7,244 nt of DNA, taken from the NCBI GenBank assembly GCA_947259625.1, contig CAMYMY010000492.1:1-7244 (forward strand), read 5' to 3'. The notes under the pieces were generated by a model. The model saw only the letters and a list, made by a program, of their open reading frames with translations, did not search any database and had not been told where the DNA came from. This DNA is from an uncultured Kiloniellales bacterium (GTDB lineage: Bacteria; Pseudomonadota; Alphaproteobacteria; Kiloniellales; JAKSDN01). This document shows, one piece after another, positions 1 to 6,285 of the stretch (position 1 is the stretch's first letter; every line of letters starts with the position of its first letter). The translations under genes and the position numbers were made by a program.

Positions 1-195
1 GACGAGGGCCAATGCGCGCGGTGCCGGGCGCCTGTCCCGTCCGAAACACCAAATTTCCCATAATATACATTATGCGCAAAATGGATAAAGGCACGAAGCG
101 GTTCGGTAAGCGCGGCTTTGCGCCCCCCTTCCGGCGGTCGGGCCTGATTCGCGGGCTTTGCCGGCCTGTGCGGCTCCTGTATGCTCCGCCGCGCC
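1..195. other. Non-coding upstream region of mazG, no gene recognised
   Basis: I see no supportable gene here. One frame is open across the region, but its translation is arginine-rich and matches no family I know, and it runs on over mazG in the wrong frame. The stretch from about 47 to 90 is clearly AT-rich against a GC-rich background, as expected for a promoter region, and includes the inverted repeat at 59-74. The rest is GC-rich leader. In many alphaproteobacteria mazG follows hflX, but the left edge shows no recognisable HflX C-terminus, so that arrangement is neither supported nor excluded. Confidence 0.55.
59..74. promoter_or_regulatory. AT-rich perfect inverted repeat, candidate promoter/operator
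   Basis: CATAAT (59-64) and ATTATG (69-74) are perfect inverted arms around the 4-base spacer ATAC. Each arm, read on its own strand, matches the bacterial -10 consensus TATAAT at 5 of 6 positions, so the site could hold a -10 in either direction or bind a dimeric regulator. No good -35 lies 16-18 bases upstream on the plus strand. It sits about 120 bases upstream of the mazG start. Seen: the symmetry and local AT-richness. Inferred: the regulatory role. Confidence 0.35.
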
Positions 196-1002
196 ATGAG
201 CAGGACTTCAGACTCCCCGAACATGACCCGGCTGCTCGAGATCATGGCGCGTTTGCGCGATCCGGAGCATGGCTGTCCCTGGGACATCGAGCAGAGCTTC
301 AAGACCATCGCGCCCTATACCATCGAGGAAGCCTACGAGGTGGCCGAGGCCATCGAGCAGCACGACATGGCGGCGCTCAAGGACGAGCTCGGCGACCTTC
401 TGCTTCAGGTCGTCTTCCACGCCCGCATGGCCGAGGAAGACGGCCAGTTCGACTTCGATGCGGTCGCAAAGACCATTTCCGACAAGATGATACGGCGTCA
501 CCCGCATGTCTTCGGTAACGATCGGGTCGACTCGGCCGCCGCGCAGTCGGTCAGCTGGGAGGCGGTCAAGGCGGCCGAACGTGCCGAAAAGGCCGCCGCC
601 GGAGGCCGGACCGCAAGCGTGCTGGACGGCGTGGCGCTGGGCCTGCCGGGTCTAACCCGCGCCGTAAAGCTGCAGAAACGCGCAGCGAGGGTCGGCTTCG
701 ACTGGCCCGAAGCAGCCCGCGTCCTCGACAAGATCGACGAGGAACTATCTGAAATTAAAGAAGAAATTGGCAACAACGGCGGGCACGAGCGGCTCGAGGA
801 CGAAGTCGGCGACCTGCTCTTCGTCCTGGCCAACCTGGCGCGGCACCTGGGCGTAGATCCCGAGGCCGCGCTGCGCCACACCAACGCCAAGTTCGAGCGG
901 CGCTTCCACCAGGTCGAGGAGAGCTTCGCGCAGGGCCTTGACGAGGTCTCCTTGGACGAGATGGAAAAGGCTTGGCAAGAGGCCAAGGAGCGCGAGCGCT
1001 AG
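196..1002 (+). CDS. mazG: Nucleoside triphosphate pyrophosphohydrolase MazG
   Basis: MazG is a cytoplasmic house-cleaning enzyme that hydrolyses (d)NTPs to NMP and pyrophosphate, removing non-canonical nucleotides; in E. coli it also affects ppGpp levels. Two tandem all-alpha MazG domains are visible. The N-terminal one has the family opening RLRDPEHGCPWD, the metal-binding pattern EEAYE followed by DELGDLL, and the RRHPHVFG segment. The C-terminal one has DEELSE followed by EDEVGDLLF. From this start the protein has 268 residues, close to the E. coli length of about 263. ATG 196 is chosen because it leaves a short leader before the conserved RLLEIM, as in relatives. ATG 181 and ATG 223 are in-frame alternatives, and none has a convincing Shine-Dalgarno. 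The amidase gene starts 59 bases downstream with no terminator between, so co-transcription is possible. Confidence 0.95.
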   Translation: MSRTSDSPNMTRLLEIMARLRDPEHGCPWDIEQSFKTIAPYTIEEAYEVAEAIEQHDMAALKDELGDLLLQVVFHARMAEEDGQFDFDAVAKTISDKMIRRHPHVFGNDRVDSAAAQSVSWEAVKAAERAEKAAAGGRTASVLDGVALGLPGLTRAVKLQKRAARVGFDWPEAARVLDKIDEELSEIKEEIGNNGGHERLEDEVGDLLFVLANLARHLGVDPEAALRHTNAKFERRFHQVEESFAQGLDEVSLDEMEKAWQEAKERER

Positions 1003-1048
1003 CCCCCTTCCCTCGCGTCGCCATTTGCGCGAAGCTCGCCGGGTTTCC

Positions 1049-1057
1049 AGGGGGGAA
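1049..1057 (+). promoter_or_regulatory. Ribosome binding site of the amidase gene
   Basis: The purine-rich AGGGGGGAA lies about 4-8 bases before ATG 1062. It decides the start: the same frame is open from an ATG at 972, inside the end of mazG, but the 30 extra residues are low-complexity and match no amidase N-terminus, whereas translation from 1062 gives a normal one. Confidence 0.6.
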
Positions 1058-1061
1058 TGAA

Positions 1062-2489
1062 ATGCCCGAAAACGAGCTGTGCTATCTGTCAGCGGTCAAG
1101 GCGCTCGCGCAATTCAAGGCGCGCAAGCTGTCGCCGGTCGAGCTGATGCAGGCGGTGATCGCCCGCGCCGAGGCGGTCGAGCCGACGATCAACGCCTTTC
1201 CCATGACAGATTTCGAGCGTGCGCTGGACCAGGCGCGAACCGCGGAAGCCAGGTACAAGAAGACCGACGGCCGGCCGCGGCCGCTCGAAGGTATCCCCGT
1301 GGCGATCAAGGACGAGACCGCGATCAAGGGCGAACGCACCACCTATGGCTCGCTGGTCTTTCGCGATCACCGGGACGTCGCGGACTCGCCGGCGACCGAG
1401 AGGCTGCGGCGGGCCGGGGCTATCTTCCACGCCCGCTCGGCCGCGCCCGAGTTCTCCTGCGCCGCGATCTGCCATTCCAAGCTCTGGGGTGTCACGCGCA
1501 ACCCCTGGAACCCGGACTACACGCCGGGCGGATCCTCCGGCGGCGCGGCCGCATCGCTTGCCGCCGGCTCCACGACCCTGGCCAACGGCTCGGACATCGG
1601 CGGCTCGATCCGCATTCCGGCCTCGGCCTGCGGCGTGGTCGGCTTCAAGCCGCCCTACGGCCGCAATCCCGACGACCTTCCCTTCAACCTGGACAGCTAC
1701 AACCATTCGGGACCGCTGGCGCGCAGCGTGGCGGACTGCCGGCTGATGCAGAACGTGCTGGCCGGCCCCCATCCCAAGGACATCGCCACGCTGCGGCCCA
1801 AGCTGCGCATCCCGGATAAGCCGAGCGACATCAAGAGCTGGCGCGTCGCCTATTCGCCCGACCTCGGCTACTTCGAGATCGATCCCGAAGTGGCCGCGAA
1901 CACGGAAGACGCGCTGGATGCCTTCCGCAGGCTCGGCGCCACGGTCGAGCCGGTCGATCTGGGCTGGACCCTCGCCTGCCTGAGCGCCGCAGAGAACCAT
2001 CTGAATCACCTCTTCGGCGCCTGGATCGCCCGTAATCTGCGGGAACACCGCTACGAGTTGACCGACTATGCCCGCGCCTTTGCCGAGAGTGCGCAGCGCA
2101 GCACGGCCGCGGATCTGCTGGCCGCCATGGAGCACGCGGGCCGGATGTACGCGACCCTGGGCCCGGTGCTGGAGAGATACAGGCTCCTGGTTTGCCCGAC
2201 GCTGGCGGTGCCAGCCGTCCCGGCGGAGCACGATCCCACGGCTGCGGAGTTTCGCATCAACGGACGCAAGGTCGACGCGGCGATCGGCTGGTGCCTGACC
2301 TACCCCTTCAACATGCTGAGCCGCTGCCCGGTCATGTCCGTACCGAGCGGCCTTGCGAAAAGCGGCGTGCCGACCGGCATCCAGATCGTCGGCCGCACCT
2401 TCGATGACGTCAGCGTGTTCCGCGCCGCCGCGGCCTACGAGCAGGCCCGCCCCTGGCTCGACACAGCGGATCGGCGGCCGAAGCTTTAG
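1062..2489 (+). CDS. Amidase signature (AS) family hydrolase
   Basis: This 475-residue protein is a Ser-cisSer-Lys hydrolase of the amidase signature family, which includes GatA, bacterial amidases and FAAH. These enzymes hydrolyse C-N amide bonds, releasing ammonia or an amine. The triad is visible: Lys83 in the PVAIKDE segment, cis-Ser158 in GGSSGG, and nucleophile Ser182 in GSDIGGSIR. The 24-residue spacing between the two serines matches FAAH (217 to 241). The glycine-rich signature runs from about 154 to 200. No signal peptide or membrane segment is seen, so it is probably cytoplasmic. No gatB or gatC is adjacent, so it is more likely a stand-alone amidase than the tRNA amidotransferase subunit. 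The substrate cannot be told from sequence. It follows mazG by 59 bases and converges on the transporter gene with 12 bases between stops. Confidence 0.92.
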   Translation: MPENELCYLSAVKALAQFKARKLSPVELMQAVIARAEAVEPTINAFPMTDFERALDQARTAEARYKKTDGRPRPLEGIPVAIKDETAIKGERTTYGSLVFRDHRDVADSPATERLRRAGAIFHARSAAPEFSCAAICHSKLWGVTRNPWNPDYTPGGSSGGAAASLAAGSTTLANGSDIGGSIRIPASACGVVGFKPPYGRNPDDLPFNLDSYNHSGPLARSVADCRLMQNVLAGPHPKDIATLRPKLRIPDKPSDIKSWRVAYSPDLGYFEIDPEVAANTEDALDAFRRLGATVEPVDLGWTLACLSAAENHLNHLFGAWIARNLREHRYELTDYARAFAESAQRSTAADLLAAMEHAGRMYATLGPVLERYRLLVCPTLAVPAVPAEHDPTAAEFRINGRKVDAAIGWCLTYPFNMLSRCPVMSVPSGLAKSGVPTGIQIVGRTFDDVSVFRAAAAYEQARPWLDTADRRPKL

Positions 2490-2501
2490 CCGCGCCCTGC
2501 C

Positions 2502-3748
2502 CTACCGGAGCATTCCCACGGCCGCGCCGGTCATGCAGGCGGCGAGCGTGCCGGCGACGACCGACTTCATGCCGAGCGCGACGATCTCGCCACGCCGCTC
2601 CGGCGCGATGGTGCCCAGGCCGCCGATCATGATTCCCAGGCTGCCGAAGTTGGCGAAGCCGCAAAGCCCGTAGGTCATGATCAGGCGGCTGCGCTCGGTG
2701 AGGGTCTCCTCGGGCAGGGCCGCCAGCTCCAGATAGGCGATGAACTCGTTGAGCACGATCTTGGCAGCCCGCCGGCGGTCGCCGCCTCGGCCCAGGGCAG
2801 ACCCATCAGCCAGGCGACCGGGGCCAGCAGCCAGCCGAGCAACCGCTGCAGGGAGAGCGGCGCGTCGGCGACCGCCGGACCCAGCCCTAGGATCTGGTTG
2901 ACCAGATGGACCAGGGCGACCAGGACGATCAGCATGGCGCAGACGTTGAGCAGCAGGCTGACGCCGCTCAGGGTGCCGCGCGCGATCGCGTCCATGGCCC
3001 CTTGCGGCTTCTCGCCCAGGTCCAGCACGGCCGCGGTCGGCTTGCCGGCGTCCGGAACCATCAGGCGGGCCACGGTGATGGCGGCCGGGGCGCTGATCAG
3101 CGAGGCGGCCAGCAGGTGGCCGAGCGCGTCGGGGATCACCGGCCCCAGGATCGTCGCGTAGAGCACCATGACCGTGCCGGCGATGGTCGCCATGCCGCAG
3201 GTCATCACCATGAAGAGCTCGGCGCGCGACAGCCTGGCCACGAAGGGGCGGATCAGCAGCGGCGCCTCGACCATGCCGACGAAGACGTTGGCCGCGGCGC
3301 CGAGGCCGACCGCGCCGCCGATGCCGAGGCTCTTCTCCAGCGCCCGGGAAAAGCCCCGCACGATCCAGGGCAGGATCCGCCAGTGAAACAGCAGGGCCGA
3401 CAGCGCGCTCATCACCAGGATTAGCGGCAGCGCCCGGAACGCCAGGATGAAGCTGGCCCCGGGCTGGCTCTCCTCGAAGGGCAGCGGTCCGCCGCCGAGA
3501 TAGCCGAAGACGAAGCCGGTTCCGGCGTCGGTCGCCGCCTGCAGGGCCGAGACCGCGCCGTTCAGCCAGACGAAGACCTGCTGCACCGGCGGCAGCTCGA
3601 GCAGGACCAGGGCGAGCAGGATTTGGGCCGCGAGACCGATCCCGGCGATCCGCAGCCGGCGGACCAAGGGCACGCCGCTGCCCCGCTCCGCCGAGTTTAG
3701 CGCCAAGGCGGTCAAGACGCTCATTCCGAAGGCGCTTTGGACCGACAT
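2502..3748 (-). pseudogene. Concentrative nucleoside transporter (CNT/NupC family), frameshifted
   Basis: CNT proteins are inner-membrane symporters importing nucleosides with Na+ or H+. The first frame, from ATG 3748, carries the CNT start (QSAFGMSVLTALAL), many hydrophobic segments, the HP1 substrate loop VGMVEAPLLIRPF (about residues 157-169) and the MATIAGTV segment, and stays CNT-like to GLPWAEAATAGG. Homology then moves to another frame, which supplies KIVLNEFIAYLEL, the TM7 core GFANFGSLGIMIGG and a normal C-terminus ending at 2502. Family members have about five residues between the AG and K of this region; here about 7 nt appear missing at 2763-2770. Joined, the two parts give about 415 residues, a normal CNT length. 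As written, the first frame loses the second substrate-binding half and reads into an unrelated tail stopping at 2681. A GAGGA motif lies 9 bases before the start. It could be a true pseudogene or an assembly error. Confidence 0.85.
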
Positions 3749-3791
3749 GTCGGGGAGTCCTCGAGGGCGCGCGGCCCGGCTTCGACGCCGG

Positions 3792-5264
3792 TCACTGCAC
3801 GCTGGCCGGCTGCTTGACCGCCTCCCGCTCGGCAGAGCGCGCGACGATGCCCTTGTAGGCGATGTGGTACTTGTAGATGTTGCTGACGTACTGAACCGTC
3901 TCGCGCCCGATCACCTTGGCCGCGACAAGCTCGACGTTGCGAAACCAGACATTCGGGTCGCGCCCTTCCCGGGCGGCGCGCCTGCGCAGGCGGCTGATCT
4001 TCGCGGGGCCCGCATTGTAGGCGGCGAAAGCGAAGAGGAGCCTGTTCAAGGGATCCATGCCCTCGTCGGCGAAGTACCGGTCCGCGATGAAACGCAGATA
4101 CTTGACGCCGGCAAGAATGTTGTTCTCGGTCTCCTCGATTCCGGGAACATCGACGTTGGGGTCCGCGGCCGTACTGGGTAGGATCTGCATTATGCCGATG
4201 GCCCCTCGCGGGCTGCGCTTGCTCTGGTCGATGCGGGATTCCTGGTAGGCCTGGGCCGCGATCATGAGCGAGTCGAAGCCGAACTCTTCGGCGTGTTTCT
4301 TGAAGAGCCCGAGGGTCTCCTGGAACCGCTTGATCTCCCCGCCCGAAAGCGCGTTTCGGACCCAGTTCGTATCCTTCAGGTATCGCTTGAACAGGATGTT
4401 TCCGACGAGCGTGCCCTTCTTGTGCTTCTTCACGAAAACGTTGATCTCCTTCACGAGCTCCGGGCTGCCCTTGCGGACCGCCCAGGCGATCCGGCCGCCC
4501 CTGTTCACGGCGAGGTCCGGACGCAGCTCGATATCCGCGAAGATCTGCTCCCAGAACTCGGCCTTGTGGCTGTCCATCACGATCATCGGAATGAGGCCCG
4601 CGTTGACCATCTCGAGCAGGTCCTCGTCCTCGAGGTTCTCGTCGGCGGGGATCAGGGAGACCTCGGTCTTGCCCGCGCTGCGCAAGATCTTGTTCAGCCT
4701 GACGAGGCTCTCGTAGTAACTGCTGGACTGTCGCACATAGATCTCTTGGCCGGCCAGGTCCTCGAGGCTCCCGAGCGCGGGCGCCGCCGGTCCGGTGACC
4801 AGAATCTCGCTCACGTCCTCGAGATAGTGGTCGGAGAAGTCGACCAGCTTCCGTCGCTCGGGCGTGATGGTCAGGTTCGCGGCGGCAATGTCCCCGCGGC
4901 CTTCCACCAGGGCCGGCAGGAGCTCGTCGCGGCGCACCGGTATGAACACCATGTGGATTTTCCGGGTCTTCAGCTTGAGGCGCTTGTTCAGGTCTTTCTC
5001 GAAGGCCTTCATGAGCTCGTAGGTCAGCCCCCGCTGATCGGCCTTGTCGAGGAAATAGAAGGTCTTGCTGAGGCTCACCAGGACGCGGATCCGGCGCCGC
5101 TCGATCATGCCGTCGAGATCGCCCTGCCGGATCTCGAGCGGGACAACCGGCGGATCGCCGGCGGGCTCTTCGGCCGCCCCCGGCATCGTGGCCGCGAGCA
5201 GAGCCGCAAGCGTCAAGGGACCGAGCGCAGCCGCCCCTCTCCCCGCTCGGCTCCGGATCGGCAT
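3792..5264 (-). CDS. mltF: MltF-type lytic murein transglycosylase with substrate-binding domain
   Basis: MltF-type enzymes cleave the MurNAc-GlcNAc bond of peptidoglycan, forming 1,6-anhydromuropeptides in the periplasm. The 490-residue protein starts with a signal peptide: arginines near the N-terminus, a hydrophobic stretch at about 14-27, then PGAAEE. There is no lipobox cysteine, so it looks soluble rather than a lipoprotein. Residues about 58-305 form a family-3 solute-binding-protein-like domain (RIRVLVSLSKTFYF, GLTYELMKAF, GRGDIAAANLTITPER, VDFSDHY). The SLT catalytic domain follows at about 325-470, with catalytic Glu342 in AYQESR, GAIGIMQILPST at about 354-365 and the AYNAGP motif at 415-420. 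This two-domain order matches E. coli MltF, where the N-terminal domain regulates the catalytic one after binding muropeptides. ATG 5264 is preferred over ATG 5279 because a strong SD lies between them. The transporter start lies 43 bases downstream. Confidence 0.92.
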   Translation of the reverse strand: MPIRSRAGRGAAALGPLTLAALLAATMPGAAEEPAGDPPVVPLEIRQGDLDGMIERRRIRVLVSLSKTFYFLDKADQRGLTYELMKAFEKDLNKRLKLKTRKIHMVFIPVRRDELLPALVEGRGDIAAANLTITPERRKLVDFSDHYLEDVSEILVTGPAAPALGSLEDLAGQEIYVRQSSSYYESLVRLNKILRSAGKTEVSLIPADENLEDEDLLEMVNAGLIPMIVMDSHKAEFWEQIFADIELRPDLAVNRGGRIAWAVRKGSPELVKEINVFVKKHKKGTLVGNILFKRYLKDTNWVRNALSGGEIKRFQETLGLFKKHAEEFGFDSLMIAAQAYQESRIDQSKRSPRGAIGIMQILPSTAADPNVDVPGIEETENNILAGVKYLRFIADRYFADEGMDPLNRLLFAFAAYNAGPAKISRLRRRAAREGRDPNVWFRNVELVAAKVIGRETVQYVSNIYKYHIAYKGIVARSAEREAVKQPASVQ

Positions 5265-5269
5265 CGGTG

Positions 5270-5277
5270 CTTCCCCC
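5270..5277 (-). promoter_or_regulatory. Ribosome binding site that sets the mltF start
   Basis: Read on the minus strand, GGGGGAAG ends 5 bases before ATG 5264. Its first base is the last base of the upstream in-frame ATG (5279), so that ATG immediately precedes its own candidate SD. Upstream of 5279 there is only a weak GGTGGGA-like stretch. This favours initiation at 5264 and a signal peptide starting MPIRSRAGRG. Confidence 0.6.
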
Positions 5278-5304
5278 ATGGCGTGCCTATCCCACCAGTC
5301 TCAC

Positions 5305-5314
5305 AGTGTACACT
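5305..5314. promoter_or_regulatory. 10-bp perfect palindrome upstream of mltF
   Basis: AGTGTACACT is perfectly self-complementary and lies 41 bases upstream of the mltF start, in a small AT-richer pocket (about 5301-5316). Read on the minus strand, its TACACT half matches the -10 consensus at 4 of 6 positions, but I see no convincing -35. It may be an operator overlapping a promoter, or chance. Confidence 0.3.
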
Positions 5315-5341
5315 AGCACGTTCCGGCCTGGAGTCGGCGGG

Positions 5342-5369
5342 CGACCGGGAGCTCGGTCGGTCACCGACC
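5342..5369 (-). terminator. Hairpin-forming repeats after the dehydrogenase gene, possible weak terminator
   Basis: The plus strand has GGTCGG (5355-5360), TCA, CCGACC (5364-5369): a perfect 6-bp stem with a 3-base loop, beginning 5 bases past the dehydrogenase stop codon in the minus transcript. CGACCG (5342-5347) can pair instead with CGGTCG (5354-5359), giving a mutually exclusive stem. No U-run follows on the minus strand, so it is not a classic intrinsic terminator. Confidence 0.35.
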
Positions 5370-5374
5370 CGCGA

Positions 5375-6166
5375 TCAGTCGTTCAGCAGCAGGTGCATCA
5401 GGCTGGAGGTGTCGTTCCTCGCTTCGGCGAAGCAGATGCCCATGTCCTTGCGCATCCAGTCGACCGCGAAGCCGAACTCGAACTCGCCCTTGCACATGGT
5501 CGAGGCCCGGTTGTCCATCTGCCAGGACTGCGCCGCGCCCTTGCCGATGACGTCGATCACCTTGTCCATGTCGAGCCCGGCCTTGAGGCCGAAGTTCATG
5601 CCCTCGGCCAGGCCCTGGACCAGGCCGGCGATGCAGATCTGGTTGACCATCTTGGTCAGCTGCCCGGCCCCCGAGGGGCCCATCAGCGTGACCGCCTTGG
5701 CATAGCAGTCGATGACCGGCTGCGCCGTGGCGAAGGGCGCCTCGTCGCCGCCGCACATGACGGTCAAGGCGCCGTTCTCGGCGCCCGCCTGGCCGCCGGA
5801 GACCGGCGCGTCGATCACGGCGATGCGCTGCTCCTTGCCGATGGCGTAGAGCTCGCGCGCCACCGCGGCCGAGGCCGTGGTGTTGTCGACGTAGATGCTG
5901 CCCGCCGACAGCCCGGCGAAGATACCGTCCTCGCCCAGCACGACGCCGCGCAGGTCGTCGTCGTTGCCGACGCAGGAAAAGGCGATCTCGGCGCCCTCGA
6001 CGGCCTGGCGCGGCGTCTCGGCCAGTGCGCCGCCGTGCTGCTCGACCCAGGCCCCGGCTTTGGCCTTGGTGCGGTTGTAGACCGTGACCTCGTGGCCCCC
6101 CGCCTTGAGGTGGCCGGCCATGGGATAGCCCATGACGCCCAATCCGATGAAAGCAACCTTGGCCAT
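5375..6166 (-). CDS. NAD(P)-dependent beta-hydroxyacid dehydrogenase (3-hydroxyisobutyrate dehydrogenase family), internally shortened
   Basis: This family oxidises beta-hydroxyacids, or reduces the matching semialdehydes, with NAD(P). The N-terminal Rossmann fold shows GLGVMG at residues 8-13, and NR at 31-32 suggests NADP(H) preference. The substrate loop DAPVSGG is at 119-125. In the all-alpha C-terminal domain, catalytic Lys172 sits in GQLTKMVNQI and the conserved KD pair is at 240-241. At 263 residues it is shorter than the usual 285-300. The sequence runs from KDMGICFAEARN straight into DTSSLMHLL, a motif that in close relatives follows a further stretch of about 25 residues, so an in-frame deletion is inferred at R250-D252. 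The start has a strong SD. Xsc lies 119 bases upstream on the same strand. The substrate is unknown: 3-hydroxyisobutyrate, tartronate semialdehyde, succinic semialdehyde and sulfolactaldehyde are all known in the family. Confidence 0.88.
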   Translation of the reverse strand: MAKVAFIGLGVMGYPMAGHLKAGGHEVTVYNRTKAKAGAWVEQHGGALAETPRQAVEGAEIAFSCVGNDDDLRGVVLGEDGIFAGLSAGSIYVDNTTASAAVARELYAIGKEQRIAVIDAPVSGGQAGAENGALTVMCGGDEAPFATAQPVIDCYAKAVTLMGPSGAGQLTKMVNQICIAGLVQGLAEGMNFGLKAGLDMDKVIDVIGKGAAQSWQMDNRASTMCKGEFEFGFAVDWMRKDMGICFAEARNDTSSLMHLLLND

Positions 6167-6175
6167 CGCAGCTTA

Positions 6176-6183
6176 CCCTCCTT
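6176..6183 (-). promoter_or_regulatory. Strong Shine-Dalgarno of the dehydrogenase gene
   Basis: On the minus strand AAGGAGGG lies 9 bases before ATG 6166, nearly the full anti-SD complement. It fixes the start immediately before the Rossmann strand MAKVAFIGLG and indicates independent translation from xsc. Confidence 0.75.
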
Positions 6184-6196
6184 GTCCGGTTGAGAG

Positions 6197-6215
6197 ACCG
6201 CAGACTAATAGCGGT
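6197..6215 (-). other. Small hairpin between xsc and the dehydrogenase gene
   Basis: ACCGC (6197-6201) and GCGGT (6211-6215) form a perfect 5-bp stem around a 9-base loop. It directly abuts the larger hairpin at 6215-6246, sharing one base, so the two would stack in the minus-strand transcript. It lies 31 bases upstream of the dehydrogenase start, just before its SD. Confidence 0.35.
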
Positions 6216-6246
6216 GCCAGACGACCTCAAGCACGGTCGCCTGGCA
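6215..6246 (-). terminator. Long hairpin downstream of xsc, possible terminator or processing site
   Basis: TGCCAG (6215-6220) pairs with CTGGCA (6241-6246), and CGACC (6222-6226) with GGTCG (6235-6239). A single A-C mismatch (6221/6240) separates the two helices, and the loop is 8 bases. That gives 11 paired positions in a 32-base element, 39 bases after the xsc stop. No U-tract follows in the minus transcript, so it could be a non-canonical terminator, an mRNA-stabilising structure or an RNase site. Confidence 0.45.
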
Positions 6247-6285
6247 TCAGGTTCGATTCGGCCAACGGGGCTCTTTTAACAACGC

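Noticed and set aside
12..518. 168-residue plus-strand open frame starting before mazG
   Set aside because: Most of it overlaps mazG in another frame and the non-overlapping part matches nothing known.
1268..1286. GC-rich palindromic run in the amidase gene
   Set aside because: CGGCCG-type repeats are expected in high-GC coding sequence, and this one encodes normal protein.
1089..2231. 380-residue minus-strand open frame over the amidase gene
   Set aside because: It lies entirely antisense to a gene with a clear catalytic triad, its composition is arginine/glycine-rich, and it matches no family. It is a GC-rich shadow frame.
2490..2501. Bidirectional terminator between the convergent amidase and transporter genes
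   Set aside because: Only 12 bases separate the stop codons, with no inverted repeat or T-run in the gap.
2763..2770. Programmed ribosomal frameshifting in the transporter
   Set aside because: I see no slippery heptamer or downstream structure, and family comparison suggests residues are missing at the junction, which recoding would not restore.
4293..5705. 470-residue plus-strand open frame over mltF and the dehydrogenase end
   Set aside because: It is antisense to two recognisable genes and shows no domain; biased composition explains the open frame.
5267..6193. 308-residue plus-strand open frame over the dehydrogenase
   Set aside because: Repetitive Arg/Gly/Asp/His-rich translation antisense to a Rossmann-fold gene; no motif of its own.
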